NCBI RefSeq assembly: GCF_006874475.1
Contig: NZ_VIRM01000005.1
Location: 62,001-126,000 of the forward strand
From: Microbispora hainanensis
GTDB lineage: Bacteria > Actinomycetota > Actinomycetes > Streptosporangiales > Streptosporangiaceae
DNA: 64,000 nt
Direction of reading: 5' to 3'
A program made the position numbers and the translations under genes. Shown here piece after piece: positions 56,455-64,000 of this stretch (its first letter is position 1; each line of letters begins with the position of its first letter). Below the pieces are notes generated by a model. The model saw only the letters and a list, made by a program, of their open reading frames with translations, made no database searches and was not told the origin of the DNA.

Positions 56455-56513
56455 CCATCTTGGCCGGCCTTTCCCGTGGGGGGACACCCGCCCTGCGGAG
56501 GCTGGTGTGCCGA

Positions 56514-56519
56514 TAGGGT
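56514..56519 (+). promoter_or_regulatory. -10 element upstream of GNAT gene
   Basis: TAGGGT; predicted +1 one base before GTG 56527. Confidence 0.55.
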
Positions 56520-56526
56520 GGCCCTC

Positions 56527-57000
56527 GTGGTGGAGATCGCGAGGGCCCTGCCCGCGGACGCGGGGGAGATCCTCACCCTGCAGCGGGCCGCGTACGTCAC
56601 CGAGGCGCAGCTCTACGGCGACCCGTTCATCGCGCCGCTCGTCGAGTCGCTCGACCAGGTCCGTACGCTGATCGAGACGGCGGTCGTGCTCAAGGCGACG
56701 GACGGCGGGCGGGTGGTCGGCGCGGTCCGGGGCCAGATGTCCGGCTCGACCTGCCTGGTGGGCCGGCTCGTGGTCGCGCCCGACCGGCAGGGGCAGGGGA
56801 TCGGCAGCGCGCTGCTGGCCGCGATGCACGAGGCCGTGCCTATGGCGGCGGCGTTCGACCTGTTCACCGGCCATCTGTCGGATGGGAACCTGCGGCTCTA
56901 CCGTCGCCTCGGCTACCGGGAGACCCAGCGCGAACGGGTGCAGGACCACCTGACCCTGGTCCACCTGCGCCGGGAGCCGCAGCATCAGCCGGCCCGATAG
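56527..57000 (+). CDS. GNAT-family N-acetyltransferase
   Basis: 157 aa. Acetyl-CoA-binding motif [20 protein letters not shown] (Q/R-x-x-G-x-G/A) at about 78-97, preceded by [11 protein letters not shown] and followed by [20 protein letters not shown]. Substrate unknown. GTG start, probably leaderless. Its TAG stop is shared with the -10 element of coaE. Confidence 0.85.
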   Translation: MVEIARALPADAGEILTLQRAAYVTEAQLYGDPFIAPLVESLDQVRTLIETAVVLKATDGGRVVGAVRGQMSGSTCLVGRLVVAPDRQGQGIGSALLAAMHEAVPMAAAFDLFTGHLSDGNLRLYRRLGYRETQRERVQDHLTLVHLRREPQHQPAR

Positions 57001-57003
57001 GCT
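56998..57003 (+). promoter_or_regulatory. -10 element of coaE overlapping the previous stop codon
   Basis: TAGGCT, whose TAG is the GNAT stop; predicted +1 one base before the coaE GTG at 57011. Confidence 0.5.
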
Positions 57004-57010
57004 GCGGCAC

Positions 57011-57616
57011 GTGCTGAAAGTTGGGCTCACAGGCGGCATAGGTTCGGGCAAGAGCGAGGTGTCGCGCCTGCTCGCGGCACGCGGCGCCGTCGTCGTCGAC
57101 GCGGACAAGATCGCCAGGGAGGTCGTGGAGCCGGGCACCCCCGGGCTCACGGAGATCGTCGAGGCGTTCGGCGAGGACGTGCTCCGTCCCGACGGCACGC
57201 TCGACCGGGAACGGCTCGGCGCGATCGTCTTCGCGGACGCCGAGAAGCTGAAGATCCTCAACGGCATCGTCCACCCGAAGGTGGGTGAGCGCAGCAAGCA
57301 ACTGCAGCGGGAGGCCCCGGACGACGCGGTCGTCGTCTACGACGTGCCGCTGCTGGCCGAGAACAACCTGGCCCCCCTGTACGACGTGGTGATCGTGGTG
57401 GACACACCGGACGACGTGCGGCTGGAGCGTCTGCAGCGGTTCCGCGGCATGCGGGAGGAGGACGCCCGCGCCCGGATCGCCGCCCAGGCCTCCCGCGAGG
57501 ACCGGCTGAGGATCGCCGACATCGTGATCCGCAACGAAGGGTCCCTGGACGACCTGGAGGCCCAGGTCGACAAGGTCTGGCAGGACCTGAGCAGCCGGGT
57601 CGCCCACGACGCCTGA
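57011..57616 (+). CDS. coaE: Dephospho-CoA kinase
   Basis: Last step of coenzyme A synthesis, phosphorylating the 3'-hydroxyl of dephospho-CoA. 201 aa. P-loop [30 protein letters not shown] (catalytic Asp), [13 protein letters not shown] and the lid region [23 protein letters not shown] start, leaderless by promoter position. Some actinobacteria have an extra C-terminal UPF0157 domain; this protein lacks it. Confidence 0.95.
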   Translation: MLKVGLTGGIGSGKSEVSRLLAARGAVVVDADKIAREVVEPGTPGLTEIVEAFGEDVLRPDGTLDRERLGAIVFADAEKLKILNGIVHPKVGERSKQLQREAPDDAVVVYDVPLLAENNLAPLYDVVIVVDTPDDVRLERLQRFRGMREEDARARIAAQASREDRLRIADIVIRNEGSLDDLEAQVDKVWQDLSSRVAHDA

Positions 57617-57757
57617 CATGACCGCCCTGCCGGGAAGCCGCACGGACGCCCGCCGCCGCGAATCTACAACGTAAAGCCGTCTGCGGGCCGGAGGCCGGCA
57701 GTGAGGCGGCGGCTCGCTGCCCCTCCCGCGTCGTCATCGCCACCGCGCTCGAAGCGC

Positions 57758-58936
57758 TTACCGCTGGAGCCGCTCCTCGCGGGTGCGCCCGGCGGCGGCG
57801 CCTTCCACCCACGACCGGTAGGCGTCGAGGACGAGGCCGTGGAAGTGGTGCACGCCGTGCTCGGACAGCCCCGAGCCGGACGGGTCGTAGACGATGCGGC
57901 CCTGGTCGAAGGCCGGGGTGTTCATGCCGCGCTGGACGCTCTCCACGATCGTGATGTCCTGCTGCTGCAGCACCTCGTCGATGTAGCGCACCGCCTCCAC
58001 CTCGGCGTCCAGGAGCTCGGCCGTCTCGAAGTAGAAGTCCCAGGTCTCCAGCGTGCGGCCGGGACCGGCCGGGATGACCTGCAGGACCATGAAGTTGCCC
58101 CGCCCGGGGTAGCGCAGCAGGCAGGTGTTGGGCCACAGCCACCACACCGCGTGCTGCGTGACCGACGCGCCCGCGACGTCGTACGCGGCGTTGTCGTGCG
58201 TGCCGGCCTCGGCGAAGTGGCTCGACCAGATGCCGTGGGTCTTCACCTCGTAGGTGTCCATGTCGACGAGGTCGACGAACTCCTTGTGGGCGACGTGGCA
58301 GTGGTAGCACTCCAGGAAGTTGTCGATGACGTTCTTCCAGTTGGACGCGATGTCGTAGGTCAGCCGCTTCGCGTGGGTCAGCCCGGCCACGTCGGGAGCC
58401 CACTTCGCGATGCCGGCCGCCAGATCTCCGGCCTGCTCGGCCAAGGGGACGGCGGCCGGGTCCAGATTCACGTAGACGAAGCCGCCGAATTCCTCCACCT
58501 GCACCTGGTCGAGGCAGATCTCGTTCTTGTCGAAGGTCTCCATCGCGTCGGCCCGGCGGGCCGCCTTCAGCCGTCCGTCCAGGCTGTAGGTCCACGCGTG
58601 GTAGGGGCAGACGATGTTGCGCGTGGTGCCGGACCCCGTGAGCAGCTCGTGGGCGCGGTGCTTGCAGACGTTGTAGAACGCGCGCAGCGCTCCGTCTCGA
58701 TCACGCACGACCGCGATCGGCATGCCGGCCACGGTGGCCGACACGTAGCTGCCGGGGGACGCGAGCTTCTCCACGTGGCAGATCCACTGCCAGGTGCGGG
58801 CGAAGATCGCCCGGAGGTCGACGTCGAGCCACCGCGGGTCGGTGTACGTCTCGGCGCGCAACGACATCGATCGTGCGGGGTCCTCGTGATATCCGGTGCC
58901 GACGCGGCGTACGTCGTCGATCGTGACTGAAGCCAT
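57758..58936 (-). CDS. Rieske-type ring-hydroxylating/demethylating oxygenase, alpha subunit
   Basis: 392 aa. Rieske 2Fe-2S site C91-x-H93 ... C110-x2-H113 (exact C-x-H-x16-C-x2-H spacing), then the catalytic domain with mononuclear iron ligands H212 and H217 and a bridging D205 in VIDNFLECYHCHVAH. Closest in feel to the glycine betaine/carnitine-type oxygenases (GbcA/CntA group), but the substrate is not determined. No reductase gene nearby. ATG start, leaderless by promoter position; operator and promoter upstream. Confidence 0.88.
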   Translation of the reverse strand: MASVTIDDVRRVGTGYHEDPARSMSLRAETYTDPRWLDVDLRAIFARTWQWICHVEKLASPGSYVSATVAGMPIAVVRDRDGALRAFYNVCKHRAHELLTGSGTTRNIVCPYHAWTYSLDGRLKAARRADAMETFDKNEICLDQVQVEEFGGFVYVNLDPAAVPLAEQAGDLAAGIAKWAPDVAGLTHAKRLTYDIASNWKNVIDNFLECYHCHVAHKEFVDLVDMDTYEVKTHGIWSSHFAEAGTHDNAAYDVAGASVTQHAVWWLWPNTCLLRYPGRGNFMVLQVIPAGPGRTLETWDFYFETAELLDAEVEAVRYIDEVLQQQDITIVESVQRGMNTPAFDQGRIVYDPSGSGLSEHGVHHFHGLVLDAYRSWVEGAAAGRTREERLQR

Positions 58937-58942
58937 GGCCGG

Positions 58943-58971
58943 AGCATACGAGCGTCTGAACGATCGTTCAA
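58943..58971 (-). promoter_or_regulatory. Promoter of the Rieske oxygenase gene
   Basis: Minus strand TTGAAC - 17 bp - TATGCT with +1 on the A of the ATG at 58936, so leaderless. The -35 lies inside the TetR operator. Confidence 0.7.
58957..58970. promoter_or_regulatory. TetR operator 1
   Basis: Perfect 14-bp palindrome TGAACGATCGTTCA overlapping the -35 of the Rieske gene, just downstream of a TetR gene. Confidence 0.65.
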
Positions 58972-58979
58972 TATATTCC

Positions 58980-58993
58980 TGGACGTTCGTTCA
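58980..58993. promoter_or_regulatory. TetR operator 2 (degenerate copy)
   Basis: TGGACGTTCGTTCA, 12 of 14 bases as in operator 1, 23 bp away (about two helical turns), overlapping the end of the TetR gene. Confidence 0.5.
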
Positions 58994-59614
58994 GTCCTGT
59001 CGCTGCGCCGCCGGTGGGCCGGCGAGCGCGATCTCCTCGCAGCGGGCGACGTTCCTGCTGATCGAGGCGTGATCGAGCCCCAGCAGGGCGGTGAGCCACA
59101 GGCCGTTCTGGATCACGTCGATGTCGGCGGCCCGCCTGCCGCACTCGTCCGCCGGCAACTCGGGGCGGGCCGCCTGGATCAGGGCGGCGAGCCCGGCGCG
59201 GTAGCGCTTCTGGGCCTCGGTGTTGATGCGCTCGAAGTCCTCGTGGGCCTGGGCGAGCGCCCAGAGCTGAAGCCGCAGGGACAGATACTCCGTCGTCAGG
59301 AACTCCGGATCGGCCACCCGCTTCAGCGCGGCACGCAGCCGCTCTTCCGGTTCCAGGGCGGGGTCCGGCTCGACCAGGGCGATGTCCAGCTCCTCGATGC
59401 GGCGCAGGGCCGCCCGGATCAGGCTCGTCTTGTCCTCGTAGTGGTAGTTCACCAGCCCCAGCGAGACCCCGGCCTCGCGTGCGACGGCGCGCATGCTGAC
59501 CCCGGAGATGCCCTGCAGGGACAGCAGCCGGAGTGCCGCCTCGAGGATCCGCGCCTGCCGGTCGACCTTCTCGTCGGCGTCCATCGCGCGCACGGGCCTC
59601 GGGCTCATCTCCAC
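58991..59614 (-). CDS. TetR-family regulator (BetI-like)
   Basis: 207 aa. N-terminal HTH: ILEAALRLLSLQGISGVSMRAVAREAGVSLGLVNYHYEDK (in part: REAGVSLGLVNYHYEDK), then a helical ligand domain. The HTH sequence resembles BetI-type regulators of choline/betaine genes. Directly upstream of and codirectional with the Rieske gene, with two operators in between; a repressor of that gene is the simplest reading (inference). ATG 59614; ATG 59584 possible. Confidence 0.88.
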   Translation of the reverse strand: MEMSPRPVRAMDADEKVDRQARILEAALRLLSLQGISGVSMRAVAREAGVSLGLVNYHYEDKTSLIRAALRRIEELDIALVEPDPALEPEERLRAALKRVADPEFLTTEYLSLRLQLWALAQAHEDFERINTEAQKRYRAGLAALIQAARPELPADECGRRAADIDVIQNGLWLTALLGLDHASISRNVARCEEIALAGPPAAQRQD

Positions 59615-59671
59615 AACCTTAGCGACGGCGGGAGGGCCGCGTCAGTGGCCGTTCCCCAGGGCTGGCCCGCC

Positions 59672-59700
59672 TTGACGACAGTGGCTAACGTCATTAGCCT
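59672..59700 (+). promoter_or_regulatory. Promoter of the alpha/beta hydrolase-TetR operon
   Basis: TTGACG - 17 bp - TAGCCT; operator A (59683-59699) covers the spacer and -10. Confidence 0.6.
59683..59699. promoter_or_regulatory. Operator A (GGCT-N9-AGCC)
   Basis: GGCTAACGTCATTAGCC, inverted repeat GGCTAA/TTAGCC over the promoter between the divergent TetR (58991) and hydrolase genes. Confidence 0.55.
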
Positions 59701-59703
59701 CTC

Positions 59704-59720
59704 GGCTATAACAATGAGCC
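59704..59720. promoter_or_regulatory. Operator B (GGCT-N9-AGCC)
   Basis: GGCTATAACAATGAGCC, same outer arms as operator A, 21 bp away, two helical turns. Confidence 0.5.
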
Positions 59721-59732
59721 TGGAGGGCGAAG

Positions 59733-60569
59733 ATGACCGAGTTCCTGAAGATCGGCGAGGGTGAGATCGCGTACGACGTGACCGGGGAGGGGCCGCTGAT
59801 CGTGATGGTCCCCGGCATGGGCGACAGCCGTCGCGCCTACCGTTTCCTCGCCCCGGCGCTGACCGCCGCCGGATATCGGGTGGCGACCGTGGACCTGCGC
59901 GGGCACGGCGAGTCGAGCCTCGGCTGGGACTCCTACACCCGCACCGACACCGCGAACGACATCGTCGCCCTGATCGAGCACCTGGGCGGGCCGGCCGTCG
60001 TCGCCGGGCACTCGTTCGCCGGGGGAGCGGCCACCATCGCGGCGGCGCGGCGGCCGGAGCTGGTCGGCGCGATCGTGGAGGTCGGCCCCTTCACCCGCGC
60101 CCAGAAGCCCGACCTGGGCGGGCTGCTGAGCAACGGTCACTACCGCAAGGGCATGACGCGGCTCATGGGCGTGGCGATCTTCCGCAGCATCGGGCTGTGG
60201 AAGAGCTACCTCGACCACGCCTACCCCGGCGTCAAGCCCGCCGACTGGGCGGACTACCTGGCCGCCCTGGACGGCGACCTGCGCAGGCCGGGCCGGATGG
60301 CCGTCGTGAGCGCGATGGGCACGTCCGCCCCCACGGACGCCGGCGCCCACCTCGGTGACATCCGCTGCCCCGCCCTGGTCGTCATGGGCACCCACGACCC
60401 CGACTGGGCCGACCCCCGGGCGGAGGCGGACGGAATCGTCGCCGGGATGCCGCAGGGGCTCGGCGAGGTGGTGATGATCGAGGGCGCCGGGCACTACCCG
60501 CACGCGCAGCACCCCGACCAGGTCGCGGCCGCGATGCTCGCGTTCCTCAAGGAGCGCGTGCGTGGCTAG
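59733..60569 (+). CDS. Alpha/beta hydrolase
   Basis: 278 aa. Oxyanion loop VMVPGMGDSRRAYR, nucleophile elbow AGHSFAGG (S94), late Asp in MGTHDPDWADPR and catalytic His in EGAGHYPHAQHP (H254): a complete triad. Substrate unknown. ATG with GGAGGG upstream. Overlaps the following TetR gene by 8 nt, so both are probably controlled by that regulator. Confidence 0.9.
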   Translation: MTEFLKIGEGEIAYDVTGEGPLIVMVPGMGDSRRAYRFLAPALTAAGYRVATVDLRGHGESSLGWDSYTRTDTANDIVALIEHLGGPAVVAGHSFAGGAATIAAARRPELVGAIVEVGPFTRAQKPDLGGLLSNGHYRKGMTRLMGVAIFRSIGLWKSYLDHAYPGVKPADWADYLAALDGDLRRPGRMAVVSAMGTSAPTDAGAHLGDIRCPALVVMGTHDPDWADPRAEADGIVAGMPQGLGEVVMIEGAGHYPHAQHPDQVAAAMLAFLKERVRG

Positions 60570-61122
60570 GGCCGCCCTGTCCCCGGACGCCGTCGTCGAC
60601 CACGCGCTGCGGATCGTGGACGAGGAGGGCCCCGAGGCGCTCACCCTGTCCGCGGTCGCCGGCCGGGCGGGCGTCGCCACGCCCTCCCTCTACAAGCACG
60701 TACGCAACCTCGCCGAGCTGCGCGTCCTGGTGTCCGGGCGGGTGATGGGCGAGCTGGTGGAGGTCGCGAGCGAGGCGGTGCTCGGCCGGTCCGGCGACGA
60801 GGCGCTGCGCGCCCTGATGGACGGCTGGCGCTCCTACGCCGCCCGGCATCCGCACCGCTACTCCGCGCTGATCCAGGCGCCCCGGCCCGAGACGGCCGAG
60901 ACGGGAGACCGGCTGGTCGGCATCATGCTCGCCGCGCTTCGGGCGTACGGGCTGGAGGGCTCGGCCGCGATCCACGCGGTCCGCTGCCTGCGCGCCGCGA
61001 TGCACGGCTTCGCCGTCCTGGAGGCCGCGGGCGCGTTCCAGCTCGCCGAGGACCTCGACGAGAGCCACGCCCTGCTGACCCACATGGTCATGGCGGGCCT
61101 GCGGACCGCCCGCGAGAGCTGA
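60562..61122 (+). CDS. TetR-family regulator
   Basis: 186 aa. HTH LSAVAGRAGVATPSLYKHVRNLAELR at about 28-53, C-terminal helical domain of the WHG/TetR_C type (HPHRYSALIQAP). GTG start overlaps the hydrolase gene. Likely represses its own operon through the two GGCT-N9-AGCC sites (inference). The last 8 codons and stop are duplicated 42 bp downstream. Confidence 0.88.
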   Translation: MARAALSPDAVVDHALRIVDEEGPEALTLSAVAGRAGVATPSLYKHVRNLAELRVLVSGRVMGELVEVASEAVLGRSGDEALRALMDGWRSYAARHPHRYSALIQAPRPETAETGDRLVGIMLAALRAYGLEGSAAIHAVRCLRAAMHGFAVLEAAGAFQLAEDLDESHALLTHMVMAGLRTARES

Positions 61123-61168
61123 GCCCTCCGTGCATCCGGGCTGCGGACCGCCCGCGAGAGCTGAGCCC
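61099..61168. repeat. 28-bp direct repeat across the TetR stop codon
   Basis: An exact 28-bp sequence at 61099-61126, including the stop, recurs at 61141-61168. The second copy lies in the non-coding gap, consistent with a small tandem duplication. Confidence 0.8.
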
Positions 61169-61188
61169 CTCGCCTCGGCCCTCCGCCG

Positions 61189-64000
61189 TCAGAACGGCTC
61201 GTCGAGGGCCAGCCGCCTGACCTCGGGCAGGTATTCGTCCAGCTCGCCGGGCTCGAACCGGCACATGCCGATCACGTACCAGAACTGGCCCGTCACGTCG
61301 CCCTCCAGCTTGTACAGCCCGCCGGGGGAGAACGCGGCCCATCCCTCGGGCAGGCCGAGCAGGGTGGCGCGGCGTTCGCGCCGGGGGACGTCCCACAGGA
61401 TCACCACGCCGTCGTCGCCGGCGCTGGCGAGCAGGTCCCCGGAGGGGTGGAACGCGACCGACCAGATCCGGCGGCCGTGGCCGGAGAGGGTGCCGACCCG
61501 TGCGCCGGAGGCCGGGTCCCACAGGTGGACGGCGAGGTCGTCCCCGGCGGTGGCCAGCAGATCGCCCGACGGGCTGAAGGCGGCCGTCCACAGCCGCCCG
61601 CCGCCGGCGAGCACGTGCAGGCACTCGCCGGAGGCGACGTCCCACAGGCGGGCGGTGCCGTCGTTGCTCGCGCTCGCCAGCAGTTCACCCGAGGGGGAGA
61701 AGGCCACCGCGTACACCCGGTCGTCGTGGCCGCTCAGCGTCGCCGCCCACTGGCCGGTCGGCGCGTCCCACAGCCGCACGTTGCGGTCGTCGCAGCCCGT
61801 GGCCACGAGCCTGCCGTCGGGACTGAAGCCGATCGACCTGACCCGGCCCCGGTGCCCGGCGAGGTTGGCGACCTGCCGACCGGAGGGGCGATACCACAGC
61901 CGCACGCTGTCGTCGTCGTTCGCGGTGGCCAGCAGCTGCCCGTCGGGGCTGAACGCCTCGGCCCACACGTGGTCGGTCTCCACGTTGAGCTCCCGCTCGT
62001 ACGTGCCCGCCACCGGGTTCCACAGGTAGACGCCGCCGTCGTTGCTCGCGGTCGCCAGCAGCGGACCGGCCGGGCTGAAGACGGCCGACACCAGCCGGTC
62101 GGCCGTCCCCGTGAGCGAACGCAGGCGGCGGCCCGTGACCGGGTCCCACAGGCGTACGTAACCGTCGTTGCCGCAGGCGGCGAGCATGCCGCCGTCGGCG
62201 GAGAAGCCGACCGAGGTGATGCGGCGGCCGTGGCCGCGCATCGTCTGGACGGCCTGCCCGGTGTGCGGGTCCCACAGGCGGGCGGTGCCGTCGTTGCTGG
62301 AGGTCGCGAGCTGCCGCCCGTCGGGGCGGAACGCGAACGGCCACACCGAGCCCCGGTGCCCGGTCAGCTCGGCCCGCACCTGGCCCGTGCGGTGGTCCCA
62401 TATTCGTACAACCCCGTTGCTGTCGCCGGTCGCCAGCAGCTCGCCAGTGGGGTCGAACAGGACCTGGTAGACGGCACCGCGGTGGCCGGGGAGGCTGCCG
62501 GCGGACTCGCCCGTGGCCGGGTCCCACAGCCGTACGGCTCCCTCCGTGTCGCCGGAGGCGAGCAGCCGGCCCTCCGGGTGGAAGGCGAGGGAGTAGATCC
62601 GGCCGGGGTGACCGGTCAGGTGGTGCACCGCGGCGCCGGTGCGGGGGTCCCAGACGCGCAGCACGCCCTGGCCGTCACCGGCGGCCAGCCGGGTGCCGTC
62701 GGGGCTGAGGGCCAGGCGGTAGACGGCTCCGCTGTGGCCGTGCAGGTGGTGGCGCACCCGCCCGGTTGCGAGGTCCCACACGCGGATCGCCCCCGCGCTG
62801 TCTCCGGTCGCCAGAAGTCCCGGCAGGAACACGGCGGTGTAGATCGGGGCGGTGTGACCCGGCAGCTCCCACACGAGCTCGCCGGACGCCCAGACCCGCA
62901 TGACCCCGTCCGCGCCGCCGGCCGCGATCAGGTCGCCCGAGGTGACCACGGGCCACACGCCCTCGGGATGGCCGCGCAGGACGTGCGCCTGCTCGCCGGT
63001 GGCCGGGTCCCACACCCGCACGGTGCCGTCGCTCGCGCCGGTCACCAGCCCGGCCTCGCCGTAGGCGACCTTGTAGACGCGGCCCCGGTGGCCCTGCAGC
63101 GTGCGCAGGGCGGACCCGGTGACGCTGTCGCAGACCAGGACGCCGCCGTCCTCCCCGCCCAGGGCGACCACGCCCCCGCCCGGGTCGTAGGCGACCGGTT
63201 CGGGCAGGCGGCTGCTGTTGAAGTGATAGCCGTACGGCACGCCGACGACGGCGGGGGCCAGCTCGGCGCCGACCGTGCCGCCGTCCGTGCCGCCGTCCGT
63301 GCCGCCGTCCGTGCCGCCGTCCGTGCCGCCGTCCGTGCCGGGGACGGCGGGCGCGACGGCCGCGCCGCGCAGCTCGGGCGCTCCCCGGGGGACGCCGGTG
63401 ACGTCGATGAGCGCCGCACGGTCCCAGCGGCTGCCCTCGACGGCGACGTCCCGCAGGTCGGCGCGGGCGAACCGGGCCCGGGTGAGATCGGCGCCGCGCA
63501 GGTCGGCGCCCACCAGCACGGCCTCGTCCAGGCGCGCCCCCGCGAGCCGGGCGTTCCTGAGCACCGCGTGGGACAGGTCGGCCCCGACGAGCCGGGTGTC
63601 GGTGAGGTCGGCGCCGGTGAGGTCCACGCCCTGCAGCTCGCGATAGGACAGGTCCTCGCCGCTGAGCCGGGCTCCGCGCAGGTCGGTGGCGGCGGAGGTG
63701 CGCAGCCGGGTGGTCACCTTGATGGCGTTGGCCCGCGCGACGTCGTCGGCACCGGAGGAGGCGAGCGTGCGGGCGGCCCAGGCCTGCAGCCGCGAGGCGT
63801 CGGCCAGGTCGCACAGGAAGTCGACGGCGAGCGCCGACAACGGCCGCAGGCCGAGACCCGGCGCGTGGCCGCCGTCGAGCGACTCCGCCAGGTGCCGGGC
63901 CACCAGCCACTCCACCACCGAGGCGTGGATGAAGCCGAACAACCCCTCGTCCGTACGGACCAGCAGGCTGCCGGCTCCGACGGCGTGCACGGCCTGCTCG
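61189..64000 (-). CDS. STAND/NACHT-like protein with pentapeptide and WD40 repeats, N-terminus outside window
   Basis: The frame is open to the window edge, so the N-terminal part is missing; 936 residues are visible, numbered here from a GTG at 63990 that is probably internal. Residues 1-100 look like the end of an NTPase helical domain (FGFIHASVVEWLVARHLAES, as in NACHT/STAND proteins). Then about 18 pentapeptide repeats (103-197, A-D/N-L-x-x), a GTDG linker (218-239) and about 15 WD40 repeats (245-900), enough for two propellers. Ends with a WYVIGMCRFEPGELDEYLPEVRRL tail. Likely a nucleotide-switched sensor; defence or developmental signalling roles are both possible. Confidence 0.8.
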   Translation of the reverse strand, partial: EQAVHAVGAGSLLVRTDEGLFGFIHASVVEWLVARHLAESLDGGHAPGLGLRPLSALAVDFLCDLADASRLQAWAARTLASSGADDVARANAIKVTTRLRTSAATDLRGARLSGEDLSYRELQGVDLTGADLTDTRLVGADLSHAVLRNARLAGARLDEAVLVGADLRGADLTRARFARADLRDVAVEGSRWDRAALIDVTGVPRGAPELRGAAVAPAVPGTDGGTDGGTDGGTDGGTDGGTVGAELAPAVVGVPYGYHFNSSRLPEPVAYDPGGGVVALGGEDGGVLVCDSVTGSALRTLQGHRGRVYKVAYGEAGLVTGASDGTVRVWDPATGEQAHVLRGHPEGVWPVVTSGDLIAAGGADGVMRVWASGELVWELPGHTAPIYTAVFLPGLLATGDSAGAIRVWDLATGRVRHHLHGHSGAVYRLALSPDGTRLAAGDGQGVLRVWDPRTGAAVHHLTGHPGRIYSLAFHPEGRLLASGDTEGAVRLWDPATGESAGSLPGHRGAVYQVLFDPTGELLATGDSNGVVRIWDHRTGQVRAELTGHRGSVWPFAFRPDGRQLATSSNDGTARLWDPHTGQAVQTMRGHGRRITSVGFSADGGMLAACGNDGYVRLWDPVTGRRLRSLTGTADRLVSAVFSPAGPLLATASNDGGVYLWNPVAGTYERELNVETDHVWAEAFSPDGQLLATANDDDSVRLWYRPSGRQVANLAGHRGRVRSIGFSPDGRLVATGCDDRNVRLWDAPTGQWAATLSGHDDRVYAVAFSPSGELLASASNDGTARLWDVASGECLHVLAGGGRLWTAAFSPSGDLLATAGDDLAVHLWDPASGARVGTLSGHGRRIWSVAFHPSGDLLASAGDDGVVILWDVPRRERRATLLGLPEGWAAFSPGGLYKLEGDVTGQFWYVIGMCRFEPGELDEYLPEVRRLALDEPF
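63277..63336. repeat. Five tandem 12-bp units encoding GTDG linker
   Basis: GCCGCCGTCCGT x5 without mismatch on the plus strand; in-frame for the minus-strand protein, so unit number can vary without breaking it. Confidence 0.85.

Noticed and set aside
63277-63336. CRISPR array
   Set aside because: Units are 12 bp, directly adjacent and coding; no spacers. No CRISPR-like array found anywhere in the window.

Overview
This is a high-GC actinobacterial chromosome segment. Gene content (trpCBA, lgt, gltBD, pyk, an ANTAR response regulator, a branched-chain amino acid ABC operon, polA, rpsA, coaE), GTG/TTG starts, hairpins mostly without U-tracts and -10 elements of the TAGGnT/TAnnnT type abutting start codons all fit Actinomycetota. 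Protein wording looks most like Streptosporangiales (Streptosporangiaceae), which is an inference made without a database search. As I remember it, the same core order occurs in Streptomyces, so the core is probably conserved synteny with accessory genes inserted.

Layout. 1-4.3 kb: trpC (5' end outside the window), trpB, trpA, then a DoxX/MauE-type membrane protein with a DsbA-type thioredoxin. 4.3-10 kb: ADP-ribosylglycohydrolase, lgt, a VIT-type metal transporter, a membrane-anchored unknown, and a branched-polyamine synthase on the minus strand. 10-16.3 kb: gltB and gltD. 16.4-21 kb: secreted subtilase, DUF2784 protein, a lipoprotein, pyruvate kinase. 21-26.4 kb: a heterodimeric ABC exporter and a three-gene accessory operon. 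26.4-34.6 kb: on the minus strand, acyl-CoA dehydrogenase/thioesterase and a complete liv-type ABC operon, with a divergent PucR-type regulator. 34.7-42.6 kb: DUF3800, an unusual tRNA-Leu(CAA), an ANTAR response regulator and a second liv operon whose first permease carries an extra secreted domain.

43.5-49.2 kb is the most interesting region: two divergent modules, each with a small cysteine-rich precursor peptide, a membrane-anchored TlpA/MauD-like thiol-disulfide protein and a signal-peptidase-like S26 protease. One ABC exporter and one MauE-like redox membrane protein appear to be shared. The two peptides have predicted 42-residue cores that both start with Cys right after an AAAA motif, with matching cysteine spacing. 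I read this as a ribosomal, leader-cleaved, multi-disulfide peptide system with dedicated oxidation machinery. No lanthionine, radical-SAM or YcaO enzyme is present.

49.5-57.6 kb returns to core genes (PaaI-type thioesterase, polA, DUF2127 protein, polysaccharide deacetylase, rpsA, GNAT, coaE). 57.7-61.2 kb holds a Rieske oxygenase with its TetR regulator and operators, and an alpha/beta hydrolase-TetR pair with its own tandem operators. The window ends inside a large minus-strand protein with a NACHT/STAND-like tail, pentapeptide repeats and about 15 WD40 repeats.

Regulation visible in sequence: several genes (ADP-ribosylglycohydrolase, pyk, pdtaR-like, polA, GNAT, coaE, Rieske oxygenase) have a -10 element spaced so that transcription would begin at or one base before the start codon, pointing to leaderless mRNAs. 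No CRISPR array, IS element, integrase or attachment site was recognised.
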